A stretch of DNA of 64,000 bases from Streptomyces rugosispiralis (GTDB lineage: Bacteria; Actinomycetota; Actinomycetes; Streptomycetales; Streptomycetaceae). Location: the NCBI RefSeq assembly GCF_024505145.1, contig NZ_JANIAA010000005.1, forward strand, positions 1 through 64,000. Reading direction: 5' to 3'. The notes beneath the pieces were generated by a model. That model searched no databases. It was given only the letters and a program-made list of their open reading frames with translations, and had not been told where the DNA came from. Below are positions 8,231 through 20,939 of this stretch, one piece after another (within the stretch, counting starts at the first letter, position 1; each line of letters opens with the position of its first letter). Position numbers and translations under genes: made by a program.

Positions 8231-8522
8231 CCCCTACCCGCCCCTTCCCGAAACTGGGGCTCCGCCCCAAGACCCCGCTCCTCAAGCGCCGGAGGGGCTG
8301 GTAGGTGGGGCTTTGCCCCAGGTCCGGGTCCTCAAGTGCCGGAGGGGCTGGAAGGTGGGGCTTTGCCCCAGGTCCGGGTCCTCAAGTGCCGGAGGGGCTG
8401 GTAGGTGGGGCTTTGCCCCAGGTCCGGGTCCTCAAGTGCCGGAGGGGCTGGAAGGTGGGGCTTCGCCCCTGGACCCCGGAGGTCTGGGGCGGAGCCCAGT
8501 TTCGGGAAGGGGCGGGTAGGGG
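8231..8522. repeat. Dispersed-repeat block with 50-bp tandem units
   Basis: The outer arms (8231-8272 and 8483-8522) are inverted copies around CCCCTTCCCGAAACTGGGG. Between them, 8291-8480 is a head-to-tail array of almost four 50-bp units starting GGAGGGGCTG, differing mainly by alternating GTAGG/GAAGG and a diverged last unit. Each unit contains the hairpin GGGGCTTTGCCCC. The rest of the 8073-8564 interval has no gene. The outer sequence recurs near 16011, 22960 and 62984 in this window. Units abut with no spacers, so it is not a CRISPR array. Confidence 0.85.
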
Positions 8523-8564
8523 ATCAGCCCGCCGCAGGCGCCACGATCCCCCGGCGGCCACCGC

Positions 8565-9617
8565 CTAGGCCGCGCCCCCGGCCGCCCGGCCCCGTGACTC
8601 CATACCGTGGGCCGACGCCGTGGAGCCGCGCACCACCAGTTCGGGCAGGAAGACGAACTCGCTGGGCGGGGCCGGGGTGCCGCCGATCTCCTCCAGCAGC
8701 GCCCGCACCGCCGCCTGCCCCATCGACTGCACCGGTTTACGGATCGTGGTCAGCGGCGGATCGGTGAAGGCGATCAGCGGGGAGTCGTCGAAGCCGACCA
8801 CCGAGATGTCCTGGGGGACCGCAAGGCCCTTCTGCCGGGCCGCCCGGATGGCACCGAGCGCCATCATGTCGCTCGCGCACACCACCGCCGTACTGCCCAG
8901 GTCGATCAGCGCGGTCGCCGCCGCCTGGCCACCCTCCAGGGTGTACAGCGAATGCTGGATCAGCTCCTCGGACTCGGCCGGGGAGAGCCCCAGCCGGTCC
9001 CGCATCGCCTGCTGAAAGCCTTCGATCTTGCGCAGTACGGGTACGAATCGCTTCGGCCCGAGCGCGAGACCGATCCGGGTGTGCCCGAGCGAGACCAGAT
9101 GGGTGACCGCCAGCCCCATCGCCGCCCGGTCGTCCGGGGAGATGAACGGCGCCCGCACCTTCGGCGAGAAGCCGTCCACCAGCACGAACGGCACACCCTG
9201 GCCGCGTAGCTGGTCATAGCGCTGCATATCGGCCGAGGTGTCCGCGTGCAGCCCGGAGACGAAGATGATCCCGGCCACCCCCCGGTCCACCAGCATCTCG
9301 GTCAGCTCGTCCTCCGTCGAACCGCCGGGGGTCTGGGTGGCCAGCACCGGGGTGTAGCCCTGCCGGGTGAGCGCCTGCCCGATGACCTGGGCGAGCGCGG
9401 GGAAGATCGGGTTCTCCAGCTCGGGCGTGATCAGTCCCACCAGCCCGGCGCTGCGCTGCCGCAGCCGCACCGGCCGCTCATAGCCGAGGACGTCCAGAGC
9501 GGCGAGGACGGACTCGCGGGTGGCCGCCGCCACCCCCGGCCTGCCATTGAGGACGCGGCTGACGGTGGCTTCGCTGACCCCCGCCTGGGCTGCGATGTCA
9601 GCAAGCCGTGCGGTCAT
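8565..9617 (-). CDS. malR: LacI-family regulator, MalR-like
   Basis: A 350-residue LacI protein: HTH at residues 4-25 (RLADIAAQAGVSEATVSRV), hinge near residue 50, then the periplasmic-binding-protein-like sensor domain with VVGFDDSPLIAFTDPPLTT. The start at ATG 9617 places the HTH at the expected N-terminus; further upstream codons overlap the promoter region. It lies next to the GH13 glucosidase and malEFG. It is closely similar, about two thirds identical by eye, to the second LacI protein at 14718. In Streptomyces a LacI protein (MalR/Reg1) represses malEFG and amylase genes; this copy or the other is that regulator. Confidence 0.88.
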   Translation of the reverse strand: MTARLADIAAQAGVSEATVSRVLNGRPGVAAATRESVLAALDVLGYERPVRLRQRSAGLVGLITPELENPIFPALAQVIGQALTRQGYTPVLATQTPGGSTEDELTEMLVDRGVAGIIFVSGLHADTSADMQRYDQLRGQGVPFVLVDGFSPKVRAPFISPDDRAAMGLAVTHLVSLGHTRIGLALGPKRFVPVLRKIEGFQQAMRDRLGLSPAESEELIQHSLYTLEGGQAAATALIDLGSTAVVCASDMMALGAIRAARQKGLAVPQDISVVGFDDSPLIAFTDPPLTTIRKPVQSMGQAAVRALLEEIGGTPAPPSEFVFLPELVVRGSTASAHGMESRGRAAGGAA

Positions 9618-9642
9618 GGAGTGGGACTGTACCGGTCGCGTG

Positions 9643-11313
<1,671 letters not shown>

Positions 11314-11315
11314 GG

Positions 11316-11530
11316 CGCGAACGTAACAGCTCTGCAATGGCTTGCGGAAGAGCTTGCAGGGTGCGCTGGTGCTCTTCGGGGGCGCTCCGGTCGTGCTGTG
11401 GGCGTATGTCAAGCGCCGGGACGGGAGCGGAGCGGCCACCGCGGGGACACGCGGACGTAACGATGCCGGGCGCCTTGCAGAAATTTGCCGCAAGGTCTTT
11501 CGGCGGGCTTGCGGCCCTGTTACGTTCCTC
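11316..11530. promoter_or_regulatory. aglA-malE divergent control region with CTTGCR operator boxes
   Basis: Two box clusters lie here. The first, next to aglA, has CTGCAAT (11332-11338), CTTGCG (11341-11346) and CTTGCAG (11353-11359). The second, next to malE, has CTTGCAG (11474-11480), CCGCAAG (11488-11494) and CTTGCGG (11508-11514). Each cluster ends at a TGTTACGTTC element pointing toward its own gene (complement of 11318-11327; + strand 11518-11527), suggesting paired divergent promoters. Direct repeats of TTGCA type are known MalR/Reg1-responsive elements in Streptomyces amylase and mal promoters. The same layout recurs before the amylase gene. Confidence 0.7.
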
Positions 11531-11576
11531 CGCAACTTGGGGCCGCGAGGGAGCGGCCGGCTTTGGAGGAGTTCAG

Positions 11577-12854
11577 ATGCGACGTGGCATAGCGGCCACC
11601 GCACTCGTCGCGGCCCTGGCGCTCGCGGCGACGGCGTGCGGCGGTGACGACGGCGGCAGCGGCGACAAGAAGTCCGGCGGCCATCTCTCCGGCACCGTGA
11701 CGTACTGGGACACGTCGAACGACGCGGAGAAGAGCACGTACAAGGAGCTCGCCCTGGGCTTCGAGAAGAACCACCCCGACGTCAAGGTCAACTACGTCAA
11801 TGTGCCCTTCGGCGAGGCGCTGGCCAAGTTCAAGAACGCCGCGGGCTCCGGCGGCTCCGGTGCGCCCGACGTCCTGCGCACCGAGGTGGCCTGGACCCAG
11901 GACCTCGCCAACATCGGCTATCTCGCCCCGCTGGACGGCACCCCCGCCCTCGCCGACCAGTCCGACTATCTGCCCAAGGCGCTCGCCGGGGCCGAGTTCA
12001 AGGGCAAGACGTACGCCGTACCGCAGGTCATCGACACCCTCGGCCTCTTCTACAACAAGAAGATGCTGAAGGACGCCGGGGTCCAGCCGCCCAAGGACTG
12101 GACCGAGCTCAAGGCCGCCGCCAAGAAGATCAAGGAGAAGACCGGCAAGACCGGCCTCTATCTGCGCGGCGACGACGCGTACTGGTACCTGCCCTTCATC
12201 TACGGCGAGGGCGGCGACCTCCTCGACACCGGCGCCAAGAAGGTGACCGTCGACGACGAGCCCGGCATCAAGGCGTTCGCGGCCGCCCGCGACCTGGTCA
12301 CCTCCAAGGCGGCGGAGACCGACGCCACCGACGGCTGGGACAACATGCAGAACGCCATCAAGAACGGCGACGTCGCGATGACGATCAATGGGCCGTGGGC
12401 GATCGAGGACACCCTGGCGGGCAAGGCGTTCAAGGACAAGTCCAACCTCGGGGTGGTCCCGGTCCCGGCCGGCAGCAAGGGCCAGGGCGCCCCGCAGGGC
12501 GGCCAGAACCTCACCGTCTACGCCGGATCGAAGAACCTGGACGCCTCCTACGCCTTCGCGCAGTACATGAGCTCGGCCGAGGTGCAGGCCAAGACCACCG
12601 AGAAGCTCTCCCTGCTGCCCACCCGCACCTCCGTCTACTCCAACAAGACGGTCGCGGCGAACCCCAATGTGAAGTTCTTCAAGGCCGCCGTCGACAAGGC
12701 GGTCGAGCGCCCCTGGATCCCCGAGGGCAACAGCCTCTTCCAGGCGATCCTGGTGCAGTTCCCGGGCGTCCTCACCGGCAAGACCTCACCCGAGAAGGCC
12801 GCGAAGTCGGTCGGTGACGCGTACCGCAAGCTCCTCAAGGGCGACTGGAAGTAG
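11577..12854 (+). CDS. malE: Maltose/maltodextrin-binding lipoprotein MalE
   Basis: A 425-residue solute-binding protein (SBP_bac_1). The signal peptide MRRGIAATALVAALALAA ends at a lipobox-like ATAC with the acylated Cys at residue 22; the -3 position is Ala rather than the usual Leu. After a Gly/Ser linker, GTVTYWDTSNDAEK begins the binding fold, which includes the conserved TINGPWAI segment. GGAGGA at 11565-11570 sets the start. It is the first gene of malEFG. It captures maltodextrins produced by the secreted amylase and pullulanase. Confidence 0.93.
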   Translation: MRRGIAATALVAALALAATACGGDDGGSGDKKSGGHLSGTVTYWDTSNDAEKSTYKELALGFEKNHPDVKVNYVNVPFGEALAKFKNAAGSGGSGAPDVLRTEVAWTQDLANIGYLAPLDGTPALADQSDYLPKALAGAEFKGKTYAVPQVIDTLGLFYNKKMLKDAGVQPPKDWTELKAAAKKIKEKTGKTGLYLRGDDAYWYLPFIYGEGGDLLDTGAKKVTVDDEPGIKAFAAARDLVTSKAAETDATDGWDNMQNAIKNGDVAMTINGPWAIEDTLAGKAFKDKSNLGVVPVPAGSKGQGAPQGGQNLTVYAGSKNLDASYAFAQYMSSAEVQAKTTEKLSLLPTRTSVYSNKTVAANPNVKFFKAAVDKAVERPWIPEGNSLFQAILVQFPGVLTGKTSPEKAAKSVGDAYRKLLKGDWK

Positions 12855-12865
12855 GGCCGACGACG

Positions 12866-13888
12866 ATGGCTGTCGACACCAGCCCGGCGATGGACCCGGC
12901 CGCGGGCGCGAAGGGCGCCCGCGGCCGGGGCGGCCGGGTCCGCAAACCGGGCGCCCCACCGCCGCGCCGGATCCGCGACGCGCTCGCCCGCCACTGGTAC
13001 GCCTGGGCCATGGTCGCGCCCGTCGTGCTCGTCATCGGGCTGATCATCGGCTATCCGCTGGTCCGCGGCGTCTATCTGTCGCTGACCGACGCCAACGAGG
13101 CCAACGTCGAGCGCACCATCGGGATCAACCACATCCCCGCCACCTACAAGAACGTCGGCCTCGACAACTTCCAGGCGATCCTGAAGGACCAGGTCTTCTG
13201 GGACCGGCTGGGCTGGACCGTCACCTGGACCGTCAGCTGTGTGGCGCTCACCTTCGCCATCGGCCTGGGCCTGGCCGTACTGCTCAACCGGCGGTTCGCC
13301 GGACGCGCGCTCTACCGGTCGCTGCTGATCCTGCCGTGGGCCGTCCCCGCCTTCGTCTCCGTCTTCGCCTGGCGGCTGCTCTACAACGAGAAGAACGGCA
13401 TCCTCAACAAGGTGCTGCACGGCGGCGGGATCGACGCGGTGCCCTGGCTGAACGACCCCACCATGGCCAAGGTCTCGGTGATCGCCGTGAACATCTGGCT
13501 CGGGGTGCCGTTCATGCTGGTCGCGCTGCTCGGCGGGTTGCAGTCCATCCCCGGTGAGCTGTACGAGGCCGCCGAGATGGACGGGGCGAGCCCCTGGCAG
13601 CGGTTCCGCCACATCACCCTGCCCGGACTGCGCTCGGTCAGCTCCACCGTGATCCTGCTGTCGACCATCTGGACGTTCAACATGTTCCCGGTGATCTTCC
13701 TGCTGACCCGCGGCGGGCCCGGCGACTCCACCGAGATCCTGGTGACGTACGCCTACCGGCTCTCCTTCGTCAACAGCCCGCGCGACTTCGCCGGCGCCTC
13801 GGCCTGGGGTGTGCTGATCCTGCTCATCCTCATGCTCTTCGCGGTGATCTACCGCCGTTCGCTCCGCAAACAGGGAGAGGTGTGGTAG
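12866..13888 (+). CDS. malF: Maltodextrin ABC permease MalF
   Basis: A 340-residue permease with about six to seven transmembrane helices. A 40-residue Gly/Ala/Arg-rich cytoplasmic N-terminus precedes the first helix (WAMVAPVVLVIGLIIGY). The EAA loop for ATPase docking is EAAEMDGASPWQRFRHITLP. It starts 11 bp after malE and ends 2 bp before the malG ATG. No ATPase gene follows; in Streptomyces MsiK serves several sugar importers, and the same is inferred here. Confidence 0.93.
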   Translation: MAVDTSPAMDPAAGAKGARGRGGRVRKPGAPPPRRIRDALARHWYAWAMVAPVVLVIGLIIGYPLVRGVYLSLTDANEANVERTIGINHIPATYKNVGLDNFQAILKDQVFWDRLGWTVTWTVSCVALTFAIGLGLAVLLNRRFAGRALYRSLLILPWAVPAFVSVFAWRLLYNEKNGILNKVLHGGGIDAVPWLNDPTMAKVSVIAVNIWLGVPFMLVALLGGLQSIPGELYEAAEMDGASPWQRFRHITLPGLRSVSSTVILLSTIWTFNMFPVIFLLTRGGPGDSTEILVTYAYRLSFVNSPRDFAGASAWGVLILLILMLFAVIYRRSLRKQGEVW

Positions 13889-13890
13889 CC

Positions 13891-14721
13891 ATGCGCGACC
13901 AACGACGCGGCCCGCTCGCCTCCGTCGGGCTGCACACGACCCTGATCCTTGCTTCGGCCATCGCGGTCTTCCCGCCGCTGTGGCTGGTGGTGACCTCGTT
14001 CAAGCCCAAGAGCGAGGCGTTCAGCACCGATGTGGTGAAGGACTCGACGCTGCGGAACTACCAACACGTCCTCGGTGACACCGAGTTCCTGACCTGGTTC
14101 GGCAACTCGCTGTTCATCGTGGTCATCACCACGCTCCTGGGCGTCTTCGTGGCGGCCACCACCGGCTACGCCGTCAGCCGCTTCCGGTTCCCCGGGATGC
14201 GCCCGCTGATGTGGCTGCTGCTGATCACCCAGATGTTCCCGGTGGCCATCCTCATCGTGCCGCTGTACAACATCATGTCGACGCTGGGCTGGCTCAACCA
14301 GCCGATCTCGCTCATCGTCACCTACCTCACGGTGGCCGTGCCGTTCTGCGCCTGGATGATGAAGGGCTTCTTCGACACCATCCCGGTGGAGATCGACGAA
14401 TCGGGCCGGGTCGACGGGCTCAACCCCTTCGGGACCTTCTGGCGGCTGGTCGTCCCGCTGGCCAAACCGGGGCTCGCGGTGACCGCGTTCTACACCTTCA
14501 TCACCGCGTGGGCCGAGGTGGCCTACGCCTCCGCCTTCATGACGGGGGAGGAGAACCTCACACTCGCGGCGGGTCTCCAGACCTTCGTCAACCAGTACAC
14601 CTCCGACTGGGGTTCGATGACGGCCGCGGCCGTCATGATCGCCATTCCGGCGGCGCTGGTGTTCTCCTGGGCCCAGCGCCATCTGGTGGCGGGGCTCACG
14701 GCCGGGGCGACCAAGTCGTGA
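13891..14721 (+). CDS. malG: Maltodextrin ABC permease MalG
   Basis: A 276-residue permease with six predicted helices and an EAA-type loop IDESGRVDGLNPFGTFWRLV. ATG 13891 lies the proper distance after GGGAGAGG; GTG 13882, overlapping malF, is an alternative. MalG pairs with MalF to form the membrane channel. Its stop codon overlaps the GTG of the downstream LacI gene (GTGA at 14718-14721), so regulator synthesis may be coupled to transporter synthesis. Confidence 0.92.
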   Translation: MRDQRRGPLASVGLHTTLILASAIAVFPPLWLVVTSFKPKSEAFSTDVVKDSTLRNYQHVLGDTEFLTWFGNSLFIVVITTLLGVFVAATTGYAVSRFRFPGMRPLMWLLLITQMFPVAILIVPLYNIMSTLGWLNQPISLIVTYLTVAVPFCAWMMKGFFDTIPVEIDESGRVDGLNPFGTFWRLVVPLAKPGLAVTAFYTFITAWAEVAYASAFMTGEENLTLAAGLQTFVNQYTSDWGSMTAAAVMIAIPAALVFSWAQRHLVAGLTAGATKS

Positions 14722-15959
14722 CGAGTCCGTTGGCGGCGGGGCCGTCGGCGGCGCGGGCAGGGGAGGCGGGGCCACCGGCGGCGGGGCCGTCCGCGGCCGA
14801 CATCTCTGCGGCCGGTCCGTCCGCGCCGGGCTCACCTGCGGTTGGCCCGTCCGCGTCGGGCTCACCCGCGTCGGGCCCGACCGCGTCGGGCTCACCCGCG
14901 TCGGGCTCACCCGCGTCGGGCCCGTCCGCGTCGGGCTCACCGGGGGCGCCGCCGCGGCTCGCCGATATCGCCGCACAGGCCAAGGTCAGCGAGGCCACCG
15001 TCAGCCGGGTGCTCAACGGCAAGGCGGGCGTGGCGGCCACCACCCGGCAGCGGGTGCTCGCCGCCCTCGACGTGCTCGGCTACGAACGGCCGGTGCGGCT
15101 GCGGCGGCGCAGCGCCGGGCTGGTCGGCCTGGTCATCCCGGAGCTGACCAACCCGGTCTTCCCCGCCTTCGCGCAGATCATCGAGCAGGTGCTGGCCGGT
15201 CATGGCTACACCCCGATCCTGTGCACCCAGATGCCCGGTGGCGCCACTGAGGACGAGTTGGTGGAGCAACTGGAGGAACGCGATGTGGCGGGCATCGTCT
15301 TCATGTCCGGGCTGCACGCCGACACCACGGCCGACCCCGCCCGCTATGCCCGGCTGGCCGGGCGCAGGGTGCCGTTCGTGCTGATCAACGGCTACAACGA
15401 GCACATCCAGGCCACGTTCGTCTCGCCCGACGACCGGGCGGCGGCGCGGATGGCCATCCGCCACCTGGCCGCGCTCGGCCACCACCGGATCGGCCTCGCG
15501 GTGGGGCCGGCCCGCTATGTCCCCGCGCTGCGCAAGGTCGAGGGGTTCCTCGCGGCGAGCGCGGAGCTGCTGGATCGATCGGCGGACGAGGCACGGCAGT
15601 TGGTGCGGCATACGCTCTTCAGCGTCGAGGGCGGGCAGGTGGCGGCGGCCACGCTGCTGGACCAGGGCTGTACGGGCATCGTGTGCGGCAGCGATCTGAT
15701 GGCGCTCGGGGTGATCCGGGAGGCGTCCCGGCGCGGGCTGCGGGTGCCGCACGATGTCTCGGTGGTCGGCTTCGACGACTCCCCGCTGATCGCCTTCACC
15801 GATCCCCCGCTGACCACGGTCCGCCAGCCGGTGCAGTCGATGGCGACGGCGGCGGTGGGGGCGCTGCTGGAGGAGATGGCCGGAAACCCGGTCCAGCAAA
15901 CGGAGTTCGTCTTCCAGCCGGACCTGGTCGTGCGCGGCTCCACGGCGAGGCTCCGCTAG
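14718..15959 (+). CDS. Second MalR-like LacI regulator with repetitive N-terminal extension
   Basis: Translation from GTG 14718, overlapping the malG stop, gives 413 residues. The first about 76 are a low-complexity Ala/Gly/Ser/Pro tract dominated by repeats such as ASGSPASGP, encoded by imperfect direct repeats of CGCGTCGGGCTCACC at 14810-14945. A canonical LacI HTH then starts at about residue 79 (PRLADIAAQAKVSEATVSRV), followed by a sensor domain almost co-linear with the LacI protein at 8565-9617. No start codon with a ribosome site was seen just before the HTH. An N-terminal tail before a LacI HTH is unusual. It is probably a tandem-locus paralogue of MalR. Confidence 0.85.
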   Translation: MTSPLAAGPSAARAGEAGPPAAGPSAADISAAGPSAPGSPAVGPSASGSPASGPTASGSPASGSPASGPSASGSPGAPPRLADIAAQAKVSEATVSRVLNGKAGVAATTRQRVLAALDVLGYERPVRLRRRSAGLVGLVIPELTNPVFPAFAQIIEQVLAGHGYTPILCTQMPGGATEDELVEQLEERDVAGIVFMSGLHADTTADPARYARLAGRRVPFVLINGYNEHIQATFVSPDDRAAARMAIRHLAALGHHRIGLAVGPARYVPALRKVEGFLAASAELLDRSADEARQLVRHTLFSVEGGQVAAATLLDQGCTGIVCGSDLMALGVIREASRRGLRVPHDVSVVGFDDSPLIAFTDPPLTTVRQPVQSMATAAVGALLEEMAGNPVQQTEFVFQPDLVVRGSTARLR

Positions 15960-16010
15960 GAGCACCCACCGGACCGCGCCGCCTCCGCGGGGGCTGTTCC
16001 CCTCCCCGTC

Positions 16011-16225
16011 CCTTCCCGCTACCAGGGGCTCCGCCCCTGGACCCCGGGGCGTGCCACCTTGCGAGGCGGTGGTCGAGCGGCTGGCCGGGCGGACGCCCGC
16101 GCACATCCGGTTCGCCCGGTCGGGGCCTGGGGCGGAGCCCCCACCACGTGGTGGAGCGGCATACCGATGCCATGGGAAGGGGCGGGGAGGGGGAAGTATC
16201 GATGTGCGGCTCCGCCGCGTGGTCC
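16011..16225. repeat. Degenerate copies of the dispersed repeat in the malR2-amylase gap
   Basis: Within the 15960-16500 interval, CCCTTCCCGCTACCAGGGGCTCCGCCCCTGGACC (given here in parts: CCCTTCCCG at 16010, GGGGCTCCGCCCC hairpin at 16025-16037) is followed by an inverted partner GGGGCGGAGCCCC near 16130-16143 and GGAAGGGGCGGGGAGGGG near 16178. It ends with GATGTGCGGCTCCGCCGCG (16200-16218), also present near 20848 and 63148. No coding sequence is visible in the rest of the interval; its right end is the amylase promoter. Confidence 0.7.
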
Positions 16226-16319
16226 GCACGTCGGGCACCCCGTGGAAACCGATCCGACCGGCCGGGCGCGTGGGGCCCGTTGGACGGGCCCCCGGCCGGC
16301 CGGATCGGAGAACGCGGTT

Positions 16320-16414
16320 GAACGTAACACCGCCGCAATTGCTTGCGAAAGGTCTTGCAACAACAAAAACTCGCGAGTACGGTCCCGTCACGCCCCACCA
16401 CTGACGCCTTGCAG
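16320..16414. promoter_or_regulatory. Amylase promoter region with MalR-type boxes
   Basis: GAACGTAACA (16320-16329) is followed by CCGCAATTGCTTGCG and CTTGCAA (16354-16360), closely matching the block beside aglA at 11318-11359 in sequence and spacing. A further CTTGCAGCAAG lies at 16408-16418. For the rightward amylase gene, TTGCAA (16355-16360) and TACGGT (16378-16383) are spaced by 17 bp and could be -35 and -10 hexamers. The GAACGTAACA end reads as a leftward TGTTACGTTC promoter, but no leftward gene follows it. Confidence 0.65.
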
Positions 16415-16500
16415 CAAGAACCTTCAACTGGCCTTACGGGCATGGCGCGTTGCCGTACGAGGCTCAATCGGCACCCCCGAACTCCCCCCACGGAGGAACG

Positions 16501-17889
16501 ATGGCCAGCAGCCGCATCCCCCTCGCCACCGCGCTCGCCCTCGCGGCGAGCGCGGTGACGCTCGTCGCCCTGCCCCAGTCCGCGCGGGCGACACCGCCCG
16601 GTACCAAGGACGTCACCGCCGAACTCTTCGAGTGGAAGTACGACTCCGTCGCCAAGGAGTGCACCAGCACCCTCGGCCCCGCCGGATACGGCTATGTCGA
16701 GGTGTCCCCGGCCACCGAGCACATCCAGGGCGGCCAGTGGTGGACCTCCTACCAGCCCGTCAGCTACAAGATCGCCGGACGGCTCGGCGACCGCGCCGCG
16801 TTCAAGAACATGGTCGACACCTGTCACGCCGCGGGCGTGAAGGTCGTGGCCGACGCCGTCATCAACCACATGTCCGCCGGGTCCGGCACCGGCACCGGTG
16901 GCTCCTCGTACACCAAGTACGACTACCCGGGGATCTACCAGCCCCAGGACATGGACGACTGCACCGCGCAGATCAGCAACTACCAGGACCGCTGGAATGT
17001 GCAGCACTGCGAGCTGGTGGGCCTCGCCGATCTGGACACCGGTGAGGAGTACGTCCGCAAGCGGCTCGCGCAGTACCTCAACGACCTGCTCTCGCTCGGC
17101 GTGGACGGCTTCCGCGTCGATGGCGCCAAGCACATCCCGACGGACGATCTGGCCGCCATCAAGGGCCAGTTGAGCGACCCGGGCGTCTACTGGAAGCAGG
17201 AGGTCATCTACGGCGCGGGCGAGGCGGTCTCCCCGACGGAGTATCTGCGCAACGGCGATGTGCAGGAGTTCCGCTACGGCCGGGACCTCAAGCGGGTGTT
17301 CCAGAGCGAGAAGCTCGCGTATCTGAAGAACTTCGGCGAGGGCTGGGGGTACATGGCCGGCGGCCAGTCCGGGGTCTTCGTCGACAACTGGGACACCGAG
17401 CGCAACGGCTCGACCCTCACCTACAAGAACGGCGCCGACTACACCCTGGCCAACGTCTTCATGCTGGCCTGGCCCTACGGCTCCCCGGACGTCCACTCCG
17501 GCTACGAGTTCAGCGACAACGACGCGGGCCCGCCGAACGGCGGCGCGGTGGGCGCCTGCTACCAGGACGGCTGGAAGTGCCAGCACAAGTGGCCCGAGAT
17601 CGTGAGCATGGTCGCCTTCCGCAACACGGCGCGGGGCGCCTCGGTGACCAACTGGTGGGACAACGGCAACAACGCCATCGCGTTCGGGCGCGGCGACAAG
17701 GCGTACGTGGCCATCAACCACGAGAGCGGCTCCCTGACCCGGACCTTCCAGACCTCGCTCCCGGCGGGTGGCTACTGCGACGTCCAGAGCGGGAAGTCCG
17801 TCACGGTCGACTCCTCGGGCCAGTTCACCGCCACGCTGGGCGCGAACACGGCGGTGGCCCTGCACACGGGCGCGCGTAGCTGCGGATAG
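16501..17889 (+). CDS. amlA: Secreted alpha-amylase (GH13)
   Basis: A 462-residue secreted enzyme. The signal peptide ends near ARA (residues 29-31). Catalytic residues are Asp207 in GFRVDGAKH, Glu241 in GAGEAV, and Asp298 in FVDNWD. Region IV has Trp297 where many amylases have His (FVDNHD); this substitution is, as far as I recall, shared by other Streptomyces amylases. The protein ends after the C-terminal beta domain and lacks a CBM20 starch-binding domain. GGAGG at 16493-16497 sets the start. It produces maltodextrins for MalEFG. Confidence 0.93.
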   Translation: MASSRIPLATALALAASAVTLVALPQSARATPPGTKDVTAELFEWKYDSVAKECTSTLGPAGYGYVEVSPATEHIQGGQWWTSYQPVSYKIAGRLGDRAAFKNMVDTCHAAGVKVVADAVINHMSAGSGTGTGGSSYTKYDYPGIYQPQDMDDCTAQISNYQDRWNVQHCELVGLADLDTGEEYVRKRLAQYLNDLLSLGVDGFRVDGAKHIPTDDLAAIKGQLSDPGVYWKQEVIYGAGEAVSPTEYLRNGDVQEFRYGRDLKRVFQSEKLAYLKNFGEGWGYMAGGQSGVFVDNWDTERNGSTLTYKNGADYTLANVFMLAWPYGSPDVHSGYEFSDNDAGPPNGGAVGACYQDGWKCQHKWPEIVSMVAFRNTARGASVTNWWDNGNNAIAFGRGDKAYVAINHESGSLTRTFQTSLPAGGYCDVQSGKSVTVDSSGQFTATLGANTAVALHTGARSCG

Positions 17890-18160
17890 GCCGCCGGCCC
17901 ACACCGGCGGGCCCGGAGGCAAGGGGCTCCGCCCCTGCCCCGGGCCCGGCACCGCCGCGGCCTCCCTCGTCCCGAGGCTCTCCGCCGCTCGGTGGAGGGC
18001 CGGGGGCGGGCGGCCCCCGGCCCCGCCACCGGGCCGGGGACTGGGGCGCGCGGAGCCCGTACTCACACCACACCTCGACGGGGGCGTGGAGCCCATACCC
18101 ACGCCTCGACGGGCGCGCGGAGCCCACCCCCACACCACACCTCAAGGAGCCACCACGGCC
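17890..18160. other. Amylase-pullulanase intergenic region, direct repeats only
   Basis: No gene is seen in these 271 bp. The left part has a GGGGCTCCGCCCC hairpin (17930-17942) that could terminate the amylase transcript. The right part (18040-18145) has three imperfect direct repeats of CTCGACGGG...GCGGAGCCCA...CACACC, followed by the pullulanase ribosome site AAGGAG. No clear CTTGCA box is present, so the pullulanase gene may be read through from the amylase promoter. Confidence 0.5.
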
Positions 18161-20818
<2,658 letters not shown>

Positions 20819-20939
20819 GCAGCGCCCCGAAGGGACGCGGGGCCGCGCCGATGTGCGGCTCCGCCGCGTGGGCGCGACCGGCGACGACGGTGCCGCAGAC
20901 GATCGACGGCCAGCAGGTGGGGCCACTTCCGGCGGAGCG

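Noticed and set aside
8291..8480. Regularly repeated 50-bp units resembling a CRISPR array
   Set aside because: Units abut directly without unique spacers, and no cas genes are near; they are tandem duplications of a hairpin repeat.
14211..14717. Upstream in-frame extension of the second LacI regulator
   Set aside because: It overlaps malG in another frame throughout; malG is clearly the real gene there.
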